A stretch of 64,000 nucleotides of DNA from CBEULR01 sp965544035 (lineage in GTDB: Bacteria > Bacillota > Desulfotomaculia > Desulfotomaculales > Desulforudaceae), in contig CBEULR010000011.1 in assembly GCA_965544035.1 (NCBI GenBank), positions 25,550-89,549 on the forward strand. The letters are read 5' to 3'. The position numbers were made by a program, and so were the translations under genes. The notes beneath the pieces are model-generated. The model was not told where the DNA came from, made no database searches, and saw nothing but the letters and a program-made list of their open reading frames with translations. Every line of letters starts with the position of its first letter. Position 1 is the first letter of the stretch. Shown piece by piece: positions 25,675 through 36,100 of the stretch.

Positions 25675-25710
25675 GAGCAGGTGTTATTGCCAGGTTTTTC
25701 CCGCGCAAGA

Positions 25711-26139
25711 CTATCCCGCACTGGGCAGCACCTTATCCAAGCGCAGCAGTAGCCAGAGGGCATCATCCTTCTTGATGACACCGCTGATGAAGTCGTTATC
25801 CCGCATCACCGATTCCGGTTCCTCAACCTCCTCGTCGCTGTACCGGCCCACCTCCTGCACTTTGTCGACAATCATGCCCACGGCGGTATCATCTTTTTCC
25901 ACCACCACGATGCGCGTATCCCGCGTGGGTTCGGTCACGGGCAGACCAAGGCGTTTGTTCAGGTTTATCACGGGCACGATTCTCCCGCGCAGGTTGATCA
26001 CGCCTTCCACATAACGGTCGGTGCGCGGAACCGGAGTAACGTCCACCATCTTGATGATTTCCTGGGTATTCAGTACGGGTATGGCATATTTTTGGTTGTT
26101 CAAGTCAAAAATGACCAATTGATTATCACTTGAAGACAT
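25711..26139 (-). CDS. cheW: Chemotaxis adaptor CheW
   Basis: The 142-residue adaptor links chemoreceptors to CheA. It shows the CheW pattern QLVIFDLNNQKYAIPVLNTQEI, then VEGVINLRGRIVPVINL and VGMIVDKVQEV. ATG at 26139 has GGAGGAGG upstream; the frame is open to 26157. It follows the chemoreceptor gene by 24 nt and ends at a strong terminator. No CheA or CheY gene is in the window, so it serves a kinase encoded elsewhere. Confidence 0.95.
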   Translation of the reverse strand: MSSSDNQLVIFDLNNQKYAIPVLNTQEIIKMVDVTPVPRTDRYVEGVINLRGRIVPVINLNKRLGLPVTEPTRDTRIVVVEKDDTAVGMIVDKVQEVGRYSDEEVEEPESVMRDNDFISGVIKKDDALWLLLRLDKVLPSAG

Positions 26140-26163
26140 GAACGATTCCTCCTCCACGAGAGA

Positions 26164-27759
26164 TCAGGCGTTGTCTTTCCTTATTTCCATTACCAGTGCA
26201 TTCAGGGCTTCAGCCATTTCGGCCAACTGATTGGACGCAGCGGCCATCTCCTCAACCGTGCTCGTCACCTCTTCCGAGGACGCCGCCAGAGACTGCACCC
26301 CCTGGGCACTCTGCTGCGTCATCTGTGCGATTTCCGCCGCCAGGTCGGTACTGCGGGCGGAATGCTCCCGGATATTCTCCAGTGCCGCACCGGCCTTTTT
26401 GATGATCTCCACTCCCTCGTCTACCTCTCCGGCCCCTTCCTGCATTGCATTAACGGCCTTCGCGGTATTCTCCTGGATCGCCTTGACGATCACCTCTATT
26501 TCCTTGGTTGCCTGCGAAGACTTCTCAGCCAGTTTGCGCACTTCTTCGGCCACCACCGCGAAACCGCGTCCATGCTCCCCGGCACGCGCCGCTTCAATGG
26601 CGGCGTTCAGGGCCAGCAGGTTTGTCTGATCAGCAATATCGTTGATCACCTGGATGATCTGTCCGATCTTGGCCGACTGCTCGTTCAGTTCCTGCACCGT
26701 CCGGGTACTATGGTTCACCTTGTTCTGGATGGCGCCGACTTTGCTCACCGCCTGCTGCACGGCCGCACTCCCGGCATCGGCCGCAGTCTCCGTGGCCCGG
26801 GCCGCTTCGGCCGCCTGTTCGGCGTGAGCCGAGCCCTGTTCAGCAGAGGCCGCCAATTCACTGGTCGTTGCCGTCAGATTCTGTACGGCCGCGCTCACGT
26901 TTTCCGAGGAAGCCGAAAGCTCCTGACTGTGCGAAGCAAGCTTGAGGGCGTTGTCCTGAACCTTGGTAATTACATTGTCCAGCTTCTCCGCCAACTGATT
27001 GAAGGCCGATCCCACCTGATTTATCTCGTCCCGGTTGTATACCGGCACCCGCTCCTTCAGGCGCCCCTCGGCAATACCGGTCGCCGCCACGGAAAGCCGC
27101 TGCAGCGGCGCGATAAGAATTCGCCCCGAGAAGAAACTCCAAGCTACCAGGGAAAGAATCAGCATAACGACACCGGTGATGATTACACCCGAATAAGCTT
27201 CCCGAATCATCCCGTCGACGAATTCCTTGGACGCGCCGACGTACCATATGCCGATCACATCACCCTCGGCGTTCCTGATCGGCTCGTAGGCCGTCTGGTA
27301 CATCTTTCCGACGACATTCGCTTCACCGTAGTAAGGTTCTCCCCGTTTCAGAACGGCTTCGGCAACGGCATCGCTGACCTTCGTGCCCACCGCCCGTGTA
27401 CCGTCCTCGTTCAACACGTTGGTCGCCACCCGTGTGTCACCGAGAAAGATGGTCACGGTATCCCCGGTCAGCGCCGCGATGTCGTCGACAATGCCGTAGT
27501 TGCCGTTCATCAAAACCTCACCTTTGTACAGGTTCTCCCCGTCGGTCCGCCAATCCCCGGGGATGCGCAGTTCGATGATCTCTCTGCCGGTGGCCAGGTC
27601 GCCTTTCACCTTTTCCAGAGCGGCTTCCTCGGCCCCGCTTGTGATCAGCCTGGCAACGGTGAACAATATGACAACGGAAAACATCAGAAGGATAAATACG
27701 AACAGGAACGCGAACTTATGCCTTACTGAAATGGCTCGTGATTCAGTCGCTCGTGCCAA
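26164..27759 (-). CDS. Methyl-accepting chemotaxis protein with Cache-type sensor
   Basis: The 531-residue receptor has TM1 (about 13-33), an extracytoplasmic domain of about 155 residues resembling a single Cache domain (YGIVDDIAALTGDTVTIFLGD, then GEPYYGEANVVGKMYQTAYEPI), TM2 (about 192-214), HAMP and a cytoplasmic signalling coiled coil. The tip carries the conserved DQTNLLALNAAIEAARAGE and GFAVVAEEVRKLAE. TTG start with GGAGGGG. Transcribed with cheW. Confidence 0.95.
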   Translation of the reverse strand: MARATESRAISVRHKFAFLFVFILLMFSVVILFTVARLITSGAEEAALEKVKGDLATGREIIELRIPGDWRTDGENLYKGEVLMNGNYGIVDDIAALTGDTVTIFLGDTRVATNVLNEDGTRAVGTKVSDAVAEAVLKRGEPYYGEANVVGKMYQTAYEPIRNAEGDVIGIWYVGASKEFVDGMIREAYSGVIITGVVMLILSLVAWSFFSGRILIAPLQRLSVAATGIAEGRLKERVPVYNRDEINQVGSAFNQLAEKLDNVITKVQDNALKLASHSQELSASSENVSAAVQNLTATTSELAASAEQGSAHAEQAAEAARATETAADAGSAAVQQAVSKVGAIQNKVNHSTRTVQELNEQSAKIGQIIQVINDIADQTNLLALNAAIEAARAGEHGRGFAVVAEEVRKLAEKSSQATKEIEVIVKAIQENTAKAVNAMQEGAGEVDEGVEIIKKAGAALENIREHSARSTDLAAEIAQMTQQSAQGVQSLAASSEEVTSTVEEMAAASNQLAEMAEALNALVMEIRKDNA

Positions 27760-27872
27760 AAATCATCCCCTCCAAACAGGAATTGCACATAAACCTTGTA
27801 TTGTTATCGACATCAGTAACGGTAGGACTTGACCGGGAGATGCCCAAAATGTTTCAACAAGAAATGACATTT

Positions 27873-28988
27873 TTAGACAATTCCTCTGGCAACGGAACGT
27901 TTAATGGCGTCAGTCAGCGTGTGCAGTTCGGATACCAGACTGTTGATTTCCTGGACCATCGTCGTCTGCTCGGTGGTGACGGCGGCAACCGTCTGCACCC
28001 CGGCCGAGAGCTGCTGGGCGGCGTTGGCCATTTGGCGGGCTTCTTCATCCAGGTTCTGCACAGCCTCGGTAATGCCCGCAAAGCCCTTCACGGTGTCCAT
28101 CGTCACCTTGACGCCCTCCGCAATCGTCTTCATGTTGCTCTTCATGTTCCGGTTGGCCTTGCCCGCTTCTTCTTGAATGCCCCGGGCGATAGTCAGAATC
28201 TCCTCGGCCGTCTTGGCCGAGTTTTCGGCCAGTTTGCGCACTTCTTCGGCCACCACGGCAAAGCCCCGACCGTGTTCACCGGCCCGGGCCGCTTCGATCG
28301 CCGCATTCAGTGCCAGCATATTCGTCTGATCGGCGATATGGGTGATGTTATCCACGAACTCGGTAATCTGCTCGGCTCTCTTGCCGAAGGCCAGCACCAC
28401 CTTTGCCGCTTCGGCATTGGTGCGGTTGATCTTTCCCATCTGGCTTCGCACCGAAGCCATCGTTGCCTCTCCTTCTACGGTATATTTGCGTGCCTTTTCA
28501 GCGTTATCCGACACTTCCTTGGCCAACAAGACCGAGTTCTCGACCGAACCCGCCATTTCATGGGCCGTTGCCGCACTCTCTGAAGCGGCCGTCCCCACCT
28601 GTTGCACAGCATTCAACAATTTGTCACTGATCGCCGCAAGTTTCTGGATACGACGGTGCAGGGTCTTATCGACATCTGACTGCTTGGCCAACTGGTTGAT
28701 ACCGCGCATCACTTCGCCGAACTCATCGCGTCGTTTGAGGTCCAGTGATGAACAGTCACCGACGGCGGCCTGTTTAACGGCGGTGCGCAGACGAGAGAGG
28801 TCACGGCAGACCGAAGCCGCCAAAAAAACAGATGGGATAAGGGCGACGACCGATACCCCGATCCCGTACAACAACCACTCGCTGCCCCCGTTAAGGAAGG
28901 CTACATAAGCCATTGCACCGACTGCCGGAATTAGGACAACCAAAATCGATGCATACACACGGGCACCTGCACTCCGGAACATACCCAT
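27873..28988 (-). CDS. Methyl-accepting chemotaxis protein without an external sensor domain
   Basis: The 371-residue receptor has two closely spaced N-terminal membrane helices (about 10-30 and 38-58) and almost no extracytoplasmic loop, then a HAMP-like region and a signalling domain with DQTNMLALNAAIEAARAGE and GFAVVAEEVRKLAE. It may sense an internal or membrane signal. It has its own promoter (29057-29085) and lies upstream of the other receptor, so the pair is not strictly one operon. Confidence 0.92.
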   Translation of the reverse strand: MGMFRSAGARVYASILVVLIPAVGAMAYVAFLNGGSEWLLYGIGVSVVALIPSVFLAASVCRDLSRLRTAVKQAAVGDCSSLDLKRRDEFGEVMRGINQLAKQSDVDKTLHRRIQKLAAISDKLLNAVQQVGTAASESAATAHEMAGSVENSVLLAKEVSDNAEKARKYTVEGEATMASVRSQMGKINRTNAEAAKVVLAFGKRAEQITEFVDNITHIADQTNMLALNAAIEAARAGEHGRGFAVVAEEVRKLAENSAKTAEEILTIARGIQEEAGKANRNMKSNMKTIAEGVKVTMDTVKGFAGITEAVQNLDEEARQMANAAQQLSAGVQTVAAVTTEQTTMVQEINSLVSELHTLTDAIKRSVARGIV

Positions 28989-29056
28989 AAGGACCTCCTT
29001 TTGTAACCAATGACATTAAGCCCGGTCAATCGCCAAGGATGGCCATATTTCCCATT

Positions 29057-29085
29057 ATTGTACCATTTCCGTGCGTGTGTGCCAA
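29057..29085 (-). promoter_or_regulatory. Promoter of the sensorless chemoreceptor
   Basis: TTGGCA and TACAAT are separated by 17 nt on the minus strand, about 70 nt before the start codon. Confidence 0.6.
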
Positions 29086-29116
29086 TGCCGCTGTCAAAAT
29101 TTACTGTCTATTGTTC

Positions 29117-29152
29117 AATAAACAAGACAGACCCATACAAGGTCTGTCTTGT
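29117..29152 (-). terminator. Terminator of the Na/Pi symporter gene
   Basis: ACAAGACAGACC pairs with GGTCTGTCTTGT, followed by TTATTG on the minus strand. Confidence 0.75.
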
Positions 29153-29186
29153 CGTTTAAATCCTCACTTCCGCCCGGCACAAACGG

Positions 29187-30872
29187 TCAGCTGATGGTAT
29201 AGAGCCTCTGGCCGTCGTCATCCGGGTACTCATCTTCGTCACGTACGATCACCCGGGCGCCGATGACTTCCTCCCCGATGGACAGGGCAAGACTGCGGAC
29301 ACGATCACTGATGTTCAGGTAAGCGTTAATCAGGTCGAGGTGAATCGCGCTTGTTTCCTCAGATCGCTGCACGCCCATCGCCAGGCGGTGAAGATGCATC
29401 CGCCGCAGTTCACGCTCCATACGTTTGATGTTGGGTGCCAGACGGACGGCCTGGCGGGCGACTTCCTGGTCGTTATCAATAAAGGCCTGGTGGGTTCGCT
29501 CGATCAGAGTACAAACCCGCTCATGCATGATCGTAAGCTCCTCCCAGCCTTCCACCGAAAAATCGCAGCAGTGGTCAATCTTCTTCTCCGCCAAACGGTT
29601 GACATTCTTGTCGATGATATCCGCGATATGCTCCAGGTCGGTGGTCATATGCATCAAGCCCATGCACCGGTTGAACTCCGGCGTCGAGAGCGGCTGCCGC
29701 AGCACCTTGGCCAGGTAGGCCTTGGTCACGTGGGACAGGTAGTCCACCTTTTCCTCCGCCCGCATCATTTTGTCCAATTCCTCGGAACCGTCCTTCTCAA
29801 ACAGATTGCGAATATTGCAGACCATTCGCACCACCTCATCGGAAATGCGGGCAATCTCTTTCGAGGCCAGACCCATGGCAATCGAGGGCGTGCTGATCAA
29901 ATTGTCATCCAGGTACCGGGGTTTGAGCTCGATATCGATCAGTTTTTCTTCCGGAACCAGCCAGCACAGGAACCGGGCGAATTGGGCGGTGAACGGGATG
30001 AACATCAGGGCGATGCCGATGTTGAAGAATGTATGCACATTGGCCACCTGAAAGCCCACATTCGGCGTAATCATCTCCATCAGAGCCGCGAACTGGGACA
30101 CGAAGGGCAGGAAAACCAACACACCGGCCAGTTTGAAAACAAAGTGGGCGATAGCCACACGCTTGGCCTCACGGTTGGAGCCCAGGCTGGACAGGATGGC
30201 CGTGAACGATGTACCTATGTTCGCCCCGAAGAGCAGGTAGATCGCCGAGTGCAGAGACACCAGATCCTGAATGGCGAAAATCATAATGACACCCACGGCC
30301 GCGGCGCTGCTGTGAATGAGGAAGGTAAACACGGCGGCGACGACGATGGCCAGAAAGGGGTTATCGCAAACCGTCATCATCAGGTCTAGAAAAAACGGAT
30401 CCTCACGCAGCGGGTACATGGTGTCGGCCATGATCTTGAGCCCCAGAAAGAGCATCCCGAAGCCGGTGATCACCTGCCCGATCCGCCGGTAGCGGTCCCG
30501 CTTGGTGAAAAAGATAACGGTCGCGCCGATGCCGACGATTGGCAGTGCGATCTCAGTCACCTTCAGCGCAATCAGCTGCGCGGTCACCGTCGTGCCGATG
30601 TCGGCCCCCAGAATCACACCCAGCGTCTGCTTGAGCGTGATCACGGACGCACTGGCCAGGCCAACCAGGATGACCGTCGTCGCCGTACTGCTCTGGAACA
30701 GGATGGTGACCAGCGCACCGACAATCATCCCGATAAAGCGGTTTTGGGTAAGGGAGCTCAAGACGTTACGCAGGTTCGCACCGGCGATCTTCTGGAGACC
30801 TTCGCTTAGAAGGCTCATACCGTACAGCAGAAGGCCCATCCCGCCCAACAGGCCGAATACGAATACCCACAT
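29187..30872 (-). CDS. Na+/phosphate cotransporter with C-terminal PhoU domain
   Basis: The 561-residue protein couples sodium and phosphate transport (NptA/PF02690). Two inverted membrane repeats show the QSSTATTVILVGLAS and IHSSAAAVGVIMIFA motifs with the conserved QSS/HSS. The C-terminal 210 residues form a PhoU-like helical regulatory domain (VRMVCNIRNLFE, then DLEHIADIIDKNVNRLAE). ATG at 30872 has GGGAGGTG upstream; the frame is open to 30908. Its leader contains an unexpected terminator. Confidence 0.93.
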   Translation of the reverse strand: MWVFVFGLLGGMGLLLYGMSLLSEGLQKIAGANLRNVLSSLTQNRFIGMIVGALVTILFQSSTATTVILVGLASASVITLKQTLGVILGADIGTTVTAQLIALKVTEIALPIVGIGATVIFFTKRDRYRRIGQVITGFGMLFLGLKIMADTMYPLREDPFFLDLMMTVCDNPFLAIVVAAVFTFLIHSSAAAVGVIMIFAIQDLVSLHSAIYLLFGANIGTSFTAILSSLGSNREAKRVAIAHFVFKLAGVLVFLPFVSQFAALMEMITPNVGFQVANVHTFFNIGIALMFIPFTAQFARFLCWLVPEEKLIDIELKPRYLDDNLISTPSIAMGLASKEIARISDEVVRMVCNIRNLFEKDGSEELDKMMRAEEKVDYLSHVTKAYLAKVLRQPLSTPEFNRCMGLMHMTTDLEHIADIIDKNVNRLAEKKIDHCCDFSVEGWEELTIMHERVCTLIERTHQAFIDNDQEVARQAVRLAPNIKRMERELRRMHLHRLAMGVQRSEETSAIHLDLINAYLNISDRVRSLALSIGEEVIGARVIVRDEDEYPDDDGQRLYTIS

Positions 30873-30972
30873 AACAACACCTCCCTTTCTATACATTACC
30901 ATCAACAACTAATCGGCGAGCCTGCGTTGAGAAACAAATCCGGTTTGTGACAAAACGAACATTCTCGACTGC

Positions 30973-31006
30973 AAAAAAGAACACGATTCTTATGTTTTCC
31001 GTGTTC
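30973..31006 (-). terminator. Terminator in the Na/Pi symporter leader
   Basis: GAACACG/CGTGTTC stem with a run of six Us on the minus strand. It lies about 100 nt upstream of the symporter gene and about 20-50 nt after the predicted start of transcription from 31034-31062. It could end the upstream gene's transcript or act as an attenuator. Confidence 0.75.
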
Positions 31007-31033
31007 TACACATAGGCAGTTAATTTGATATTA

Positions 31034-31062
31034 TTCTATGCCACTCCGGGCGTATGGTCAAT
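31034..31062 (-). promoter_or_regulatory. Predicted promoter upstream of the Na/Pi symporter
   Basis: TTGACC and TAGAAT are separated by 17 nt on the minus strand, just after the stop of the actin-like gene. Confidence 0.55.
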
Positions 31063-31077
31063 AAACAGATCTCATCT

Positions 31078-33075
31078 TCAGTCGGCCTGTTCTTCCCTAT
31101 CGTGCCAGACAATTTCAATGTCGTCTCCGTCACGCAGCGGGTCGGTATACCGCGCATCCCGGCCGTTGATTCTTACCTTCACTCCGCCGGTAATTTGGGA
31201 CGGATCCAGCTCGATATGGTTGAACACATCGACAAAGACCGGCTCCTCGTGGCCGGCAAGGATGACCTCCCGGCCGTTTACCGTAACCCTGATCGCGTGA
31301 TGTCCGTTAAGACCGTTACCCGCTGGAGAGGCGTCAAACTCAACAACATCTCCGTTTCGGATCAATCGATCCGGATCGGCCGTCTCCCCGTTTACCCTGA
31401 TCATCAGCTCTTGATCCGAAAGGCCGGCCTCCGCGATCAGCTCGCGCACGCGGCATGACCGGGATCTGATAACCACCCGGTCGCCGTTGCTGATCGGTTC
31501 ATCCAGCTCGACCGGCCGATCATTTATCGTGCATATCAGGGGCAGGAACCGCTTCTCCCCATTGAGTACGTAGACGCCGCCCACGGTCTCGGCGTAGTCT
31601 CTCACCACAGCCGAGGCATTCCGACCGTCTACTGCATCCACCACGGTAAGCCGATCGCCGTCCGTGACCGGGCTTCTGAGGTTGGCCGGTTGATCATTCA
31701 GATAGATCTCACCGGACTTAAACAGCTCGCCTAACCGGACCTCATCGCGGCCGTTCAGGGTGAACCGCAGATCACGGCCGTGACGCCCCACCAGCCGGCT
31801 GACATCATAACCTATAAAGCTGAGCACGTAAGCCACATTCAGGTCCCGCGCGTTGAACACCCGGTAATCCTGCCCGTTCACACTCACCCGAACGAAAACC
31901 AGACCCGGCTGCCGGCGGGCCGTGGTCGCGATACCCACCACGGTAATCCCGTCCGGACCCGGCACCAAATCCTGATCGGGCAGCACCACCTGGTGCAGAG
32001 CCCGCCGGTCGCGCACGGCCGCACGCTCCCGCGGAATGCCGAGACGATCGGCCAGGCGGTCGGTAAGCGTCGGCACCTGTGCTCCACCGCCGATGCAAAA
32101 TACCGCTTTCGGCGCCTCCCCCTCGTTCAATTCAAGGATGCTCAGAGCCACTTCATCGGCCAGACGGTCCAGCACAGGTCCGACTACCTCCAGCATCTCC
32201 GCCGCCGACTTTACGACCGGCTTCCCCAGGACATCGGTAAAGCGCTGTTCACCGCCGAGCGCCATTTCTCTCTTCAGCCGCTCTGCGGTGTAAAAATCGA
32301 CCAGGCATTGCTGGGCGACGGCCTCGGTGATTTCGTCGCCGGCCACCGGAACCATGCCGTAAGCGACCACGCTTCCCTCACGGGTGATGGCGATATCAGA
32401 AGTTCCCGCACCAATATCGACCAGGGCCAGATTCAAAAGGCGCATGCCTTCCGGAATAACGGCATCAATCGCCGCAATCGGCTCCAGGGTCAGGTTTTCC
32501 GGCCTCAGCCCCGCCCGCTCAAGAACGGACAGCAGTCCGGTGACCACCGAATCGGGCAGGTAGGTGGCGATCAGGTCAACGGCCGCCACCTGCCCGCGGT
32601 GCCCCACCAGACTGGTGAGCGTAAGCCCGTCCAGCGCGTACGACACGACGCAGTGCCCCACGCAGTGATATACCTCGCCCCCGTCGGCACCACCCAGCCG
32701 GCTGTTCGCCTCCTGCAAGGCGGCGTATTCAATCGCGCGGACCAGATGCTCGTCAATCATCGTATTGGTGTCAACGGTCTGCTCCAGGGAAACCCGCACG
32801 GTGCGCAGCGAACGCCCGGCAGCGGCGATTGCCGCCCGGTCCAATACCGTGTCAAGGTCCTCCTCCAGTTCCGCCTTGATTCGGGCTACCGACCGGGCCA
32901 CCTGGGGAATGTCGTGCACCTGCCCGTCAAACATCGCCCGGCTCTCGTGTTCGAGCATCCGCTGGGCCAACACGTGAAACCGTCCGTCCTCAAAGCGGCC
33001 CACCATACCAATCAGGGTACGGGTACCGATATCGAGGGCGAAAACCAGCTCTCCGTCCGCATGTTGTTGCACCAT
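31078..33075 (-). CDS. FtsA/PilM-like actin-fold ATPase with C-terminal beta-grasp-like repeats
   Basis: The first 375 or so residues are an actin-fold ATPase of the FtsA/PilM group (phosphate 1 FALDIGTRT, phosphate 2 LALVDIGAGTSDIAI, adenosine motif FCIGGGAQVP). The remaining 290 residues are not FtsA. They contain four copies of a short C-terminal beta-grasp pattern: a V/L/I-N-(G/D) turn followed 10-15 residues later by a (D/N)GD hairpin and a hydrophobic strand (LNDQPA..TDGDRLTVV, INDRPV..SNGDRVVIR, VNGETA..RNGDVVEFD, INGRDA..RDGDDIEIV). No membrane helix. ATG at 33075 has GAGG upstream; the frame is open to 33126. Role in division, pili or another filament is unknown. Confidence 0.85.
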   Translation of the reverse strand: MVQQHADGELVFALDIGTRTLIGMVGRFEDGRFHVLAQRMLEHESRAMFDGQVHDIPQVARSVARIKAELEEDLDTVLDRAAIAAAGRSLRTVRVSLEQTVDTNTMIDEHLVRAIEYAALQEANSRLGGADGGEVYHCVGHCVVSYALDGLTLTSLVGHRGQVAAVDLIATYLPDSVVTGLLSVLERAGLRPENLTLEPIAAIDAVIPEGMRLLNLALVDIGAGTSDIAITREGSVVAYGMVPVAGDEITEAVAQQCLVDFYTAERLKREMALGGEQRFTDVLGKPVVKSAAEMLEVVGPVLDRLADEVALSILELNEGEAPKAVFCIGGGAQVPTLTDRLADRLGIPRERAAVRDRRALHQVVLPDQDLVPGPDGITVVGIATTARRQPGLVFVRVSVNGQDYRVFNARDLNVAYVLSFIGYDVSRLVGRHGRDLRFTLNGRDEVRLGELFKSGEIYLNDQPANLRSPVTDGDRLTVVDAVDGRNASAVVRDYAETVGGVYVLNGEKRFLPLICTINDRPVELDEPISNGDRVVIRSRSCRVRELIAEAGLSDQELMIRVNGETADPDRLIRNGDVVEFDASPAGNGLNGHHAIRVTVNGREVILAGHEEPVFVDVFNHIELDPSQITGGVKVRINGRDARYTDPLRDGDDIEIVWHDREEQAD

Positions 33076-33144
33076 AGCCAACCTCTTCATAAACAAAAGT
33101 CTGCATTGTGCACAAATATTTGACAAAAGCAGGCATAATCCCTG

Positions 33145-36100
33145 CTACAAATGCACAGCGGCAGCATTTGGACACACCTGAGTGACCGTCTCCAGGATGT
33201 GGCGATGACAGGTGAAAAGCATTACCTGCTGTTCCCCCGCCACCTGACCCAACACGCGGGCGGCGCCCTTGAGCCGCTCCCCGTCGAAATCGACCAGGAT
33301 ATCATCCAGGATCAGGGGCAGCCCGGCCCCGTTCGTTTCGGCCAGCTGACGGGCGAGGGCCAGCCGCACGGAAAGCAGCAGCTGGGCGGCCGTACCGCGG
33401 CTCAATTGGGCCGCCCCAAGCCGCGTGCCGTCCCCGCGTTCCACTTCCAGCTTGTCGGTCTGGCCTACCGGCGCGATCACCCGCCGGTAACGGTCGGCCG
33501 TCATGGGCCGCAGGTACTCCGAGGCTCGCGCCAGCACGGCCGGCTGCCTTTCCCGTTCGTATTTTTCTTTCGCTCGCTCCAGCAGACGCAGCGCCAGTGC
33601 CCGCACCTGCCACTCCCCAGCCTTACGGTTGAACCGGGCACGCAGCATCTCACGCTTCTGCAGGACGGCAGCCAGCCGGTCACCGGCTTCCATCACCGCC
33701 AGCTGCTCGCTGACCCGGCCGATCTCCTGATCCAGGTCTTCCCTTTCTTGTTCCAGATTGTCGAATTCGATCCTGGTCCGTTCCAATTGTGCCGCATATT
33801 CCTCCGGGTCCTGTGCGGCAAGCGCCTTGTCCAGCCGGTCCCGTTCCCGGCTGCTCCCGGCCAACAGGCTCAGATCACGCTCACAGGATTTTATCGTATC
33901 CTGGAGTTCGCGGCGCCGGGCGTATACCGCCGCACGCCGCCGAAAGTCCTCCCGGTCGGCGGCCCCGGCCGTTTCCAGCAACTCTCGGATCTCCTGTTCC
34001 CGCCGCGCGATCTCCCTGTCGCAGGCACGGACCTGACCCTGCAGTCGCTCGCACTTCTCGATCAAATCCTGCCTTTTCTTCTCCTGCGCCAGTGCCCGGT
34101 CGACGGCCTCGCGCATCTCCCGCAGGCTTTGTCCCGCGTTTTCAGCCGTAACGGGGGCGAACCCCAGCGAACGCGCCAGCTGATCGGCCCGCTTCACCAA
34201 TTCCGCAATGCGGCGCCGCAGGGATTCCACCTTTTGTTTCCGGTCTTCCCGCGTTCTGATGAGTTCGCGCACCCTGTCGGCGGCATCGATGAAGGATAAA
34301 GCCACCGCCGGTTCCAGCCCCGGATCGAGTCCGGCCCGCTGCAGCCAGTCCTTCCATTCTCCCTCAGCCTTGTTCTTTTCGGTGCGTACGGCTTCCAGCT
34401 CCCGAAGCTTGTCCCGCAGCCGTTCCCTCTCCCGATCCAGTTCGTTCTGCGCCCCGGTGAGGGCCTCCTCCAGCGTGTTTCGTTTCTCCAGTGCCCGCCG
34501 TTCCTCGGCCAGCCGGTGTCTGGCGGCCATGATCTCCGCATCCGTAACGGGTGCTGTGCCCAGCACGGTTCCAGCGGCCTCCTCGACTGCCTGCGCAACC
34601 GTTTCGGCCTGCGCCTCAACCCGGTTGATGTCCTGCTCGAGTTCGGACAGGCGGCGCTGCAGTTCCTGCTTTTCCCGCTCCAAATCCCCCAAAACCCGGT
34701 TCCGCCGGCCGATCGAACGCCGCCGGGCAATCTCGACGGCCACCGCCACGGGCACTCCGATCAAAACCGCGGACAAGGCCGCCAGCGGCTCCAGCATGAA
34801 TCCGACTGCAGCCGCCACCATTACGAAGACAAGCGTCAGGGGGGCGGCCCACACCGGTAAAGGCGCGCCGAGCGCCTGTTCATTGAGTACCAAGGTCTCC
34901 ATCCGGCCGGTAAGATCACCCTTCCGTTCGTGCAGATGCTTGCGCTCGGTCTGCAGTGCGGCGAGCCGGCGTGTATCCGCCTCCAAACGGTCCAGCATCT
35001 GTTCCCGCACTTCAAGCGGGGTATCGCCGGGCGTCTCCGGAACCGGGTGTGCCTCCAGCACGGACCGGGCCTCGTCGCGGGCGCTAGTCTTTCGGGTTAC
35101 GTTTTCTTCCTGCCGCTGCACTTCGTTCAGCAGTGTTTTTTCCCGTTCACGTACGGCCTCCAATTTGCCCCGGTGCTCCTCAATCTGCTGTCGGATTACG
35201 ATCGAGGTATCCAGGTTGGCCAGTCGCTCCTCACTCCACCCGGGACCCAGACGGTCGATTCCGGCCGCACATTCGTCGGCAGACCGCCGTGCTTCGGCGG
35301 CCGCCTCCCCGGCATCGGCGATCAGGCTCGCCAGCAGCGACCGCTGTTCGGCCAGTTCCCGGACATCCTCGGCCGCGGCCAGCAAAGCGGCCTCCGGGAC
35401 AAGCTCTTTCATCTCCCGCTTATGCTGTTCGATCTCCTCCAAATACCCGTCGCGCTCCACCGAGGCCTTGTGCACCCGCTCTTCCAGGTCTTCCAGGCGC
35501 TCTACCCCGGACTCGGGGAAAGAATCCACCACGGGCAGCTCCCGCAGGGCCGCCCGTGCGGCGCCCAGCGCCTTCCAGCTCTGTCCGGCCCGGAGCAGCT
35601 TGTCCAGGAAACCGATTTGCTCCCGCTTCTCCCGGCAGGCATCCTGGAGCGCCATGCGGCGGGCCTTTTTCGCGGCCAGCTCTTCTTTCAGCTCCCTGTA
35701 CCGGGCGGGCAAGCCGCGCAACCCCCGCAGTTCGGTCTCAAGCTCGCCGAGTTCTTTTGCCAACCGGTTCAGCTCGGGAACGGAGCGCCCCCTGGACATA
35801 AACAGCCCGTCCATCTCCGAGCGAAGCCGGTTGACGGCTGCGGTGAGCTTGCGGGGTTCAATTCCCGTTCCTGCCCCGTATATGTAATTGCCGATCTCAT
35901 CCTGCTTCAGGTTTTCCAATTGGCGCAGTTCATCCATGCCGAAGGCGAACACATTCTTAAACACCGGGTAAGACAGGTTTTGCAGCAGCCGCCGGCCGAG
36001 CACGCTCTCGTCCGTTTCGCTGCCGTCCGGCAGGATCAGGCGAAATCTCGCCTTACTCCCCCCCGCCGTGCGCTCAACCCGATACCGCCCCCCGCGGCGA

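Noticed and set aside
26362..27729. Plus-strand frame opposite the chemoreceptor
   Set aside because: Composition and lack of motifs identify it as an antisense shadow.
27790..27840. Possible sigma-28 promoter upstream of the chemoreceptor
   Set aside because: A GTCGATAA -10 match is present, but the -35 word is weak and the spacing is longer than usual.
31780..33123. Long plus-strand open frame opposite the actin-like gene
   Set aside because: His/Gln/Arg-rich translation, no motif; a shadow of the minus-strand gene.
34208..35887. Long plus-strand open frame of about 560 codons opposite yhaN
   Set aside because: It is antisense to a clear ATPase gene, has Ser/Arg-rich low-complexity composition and no ribosome site or motif. 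It results from GC-rich codon bias.
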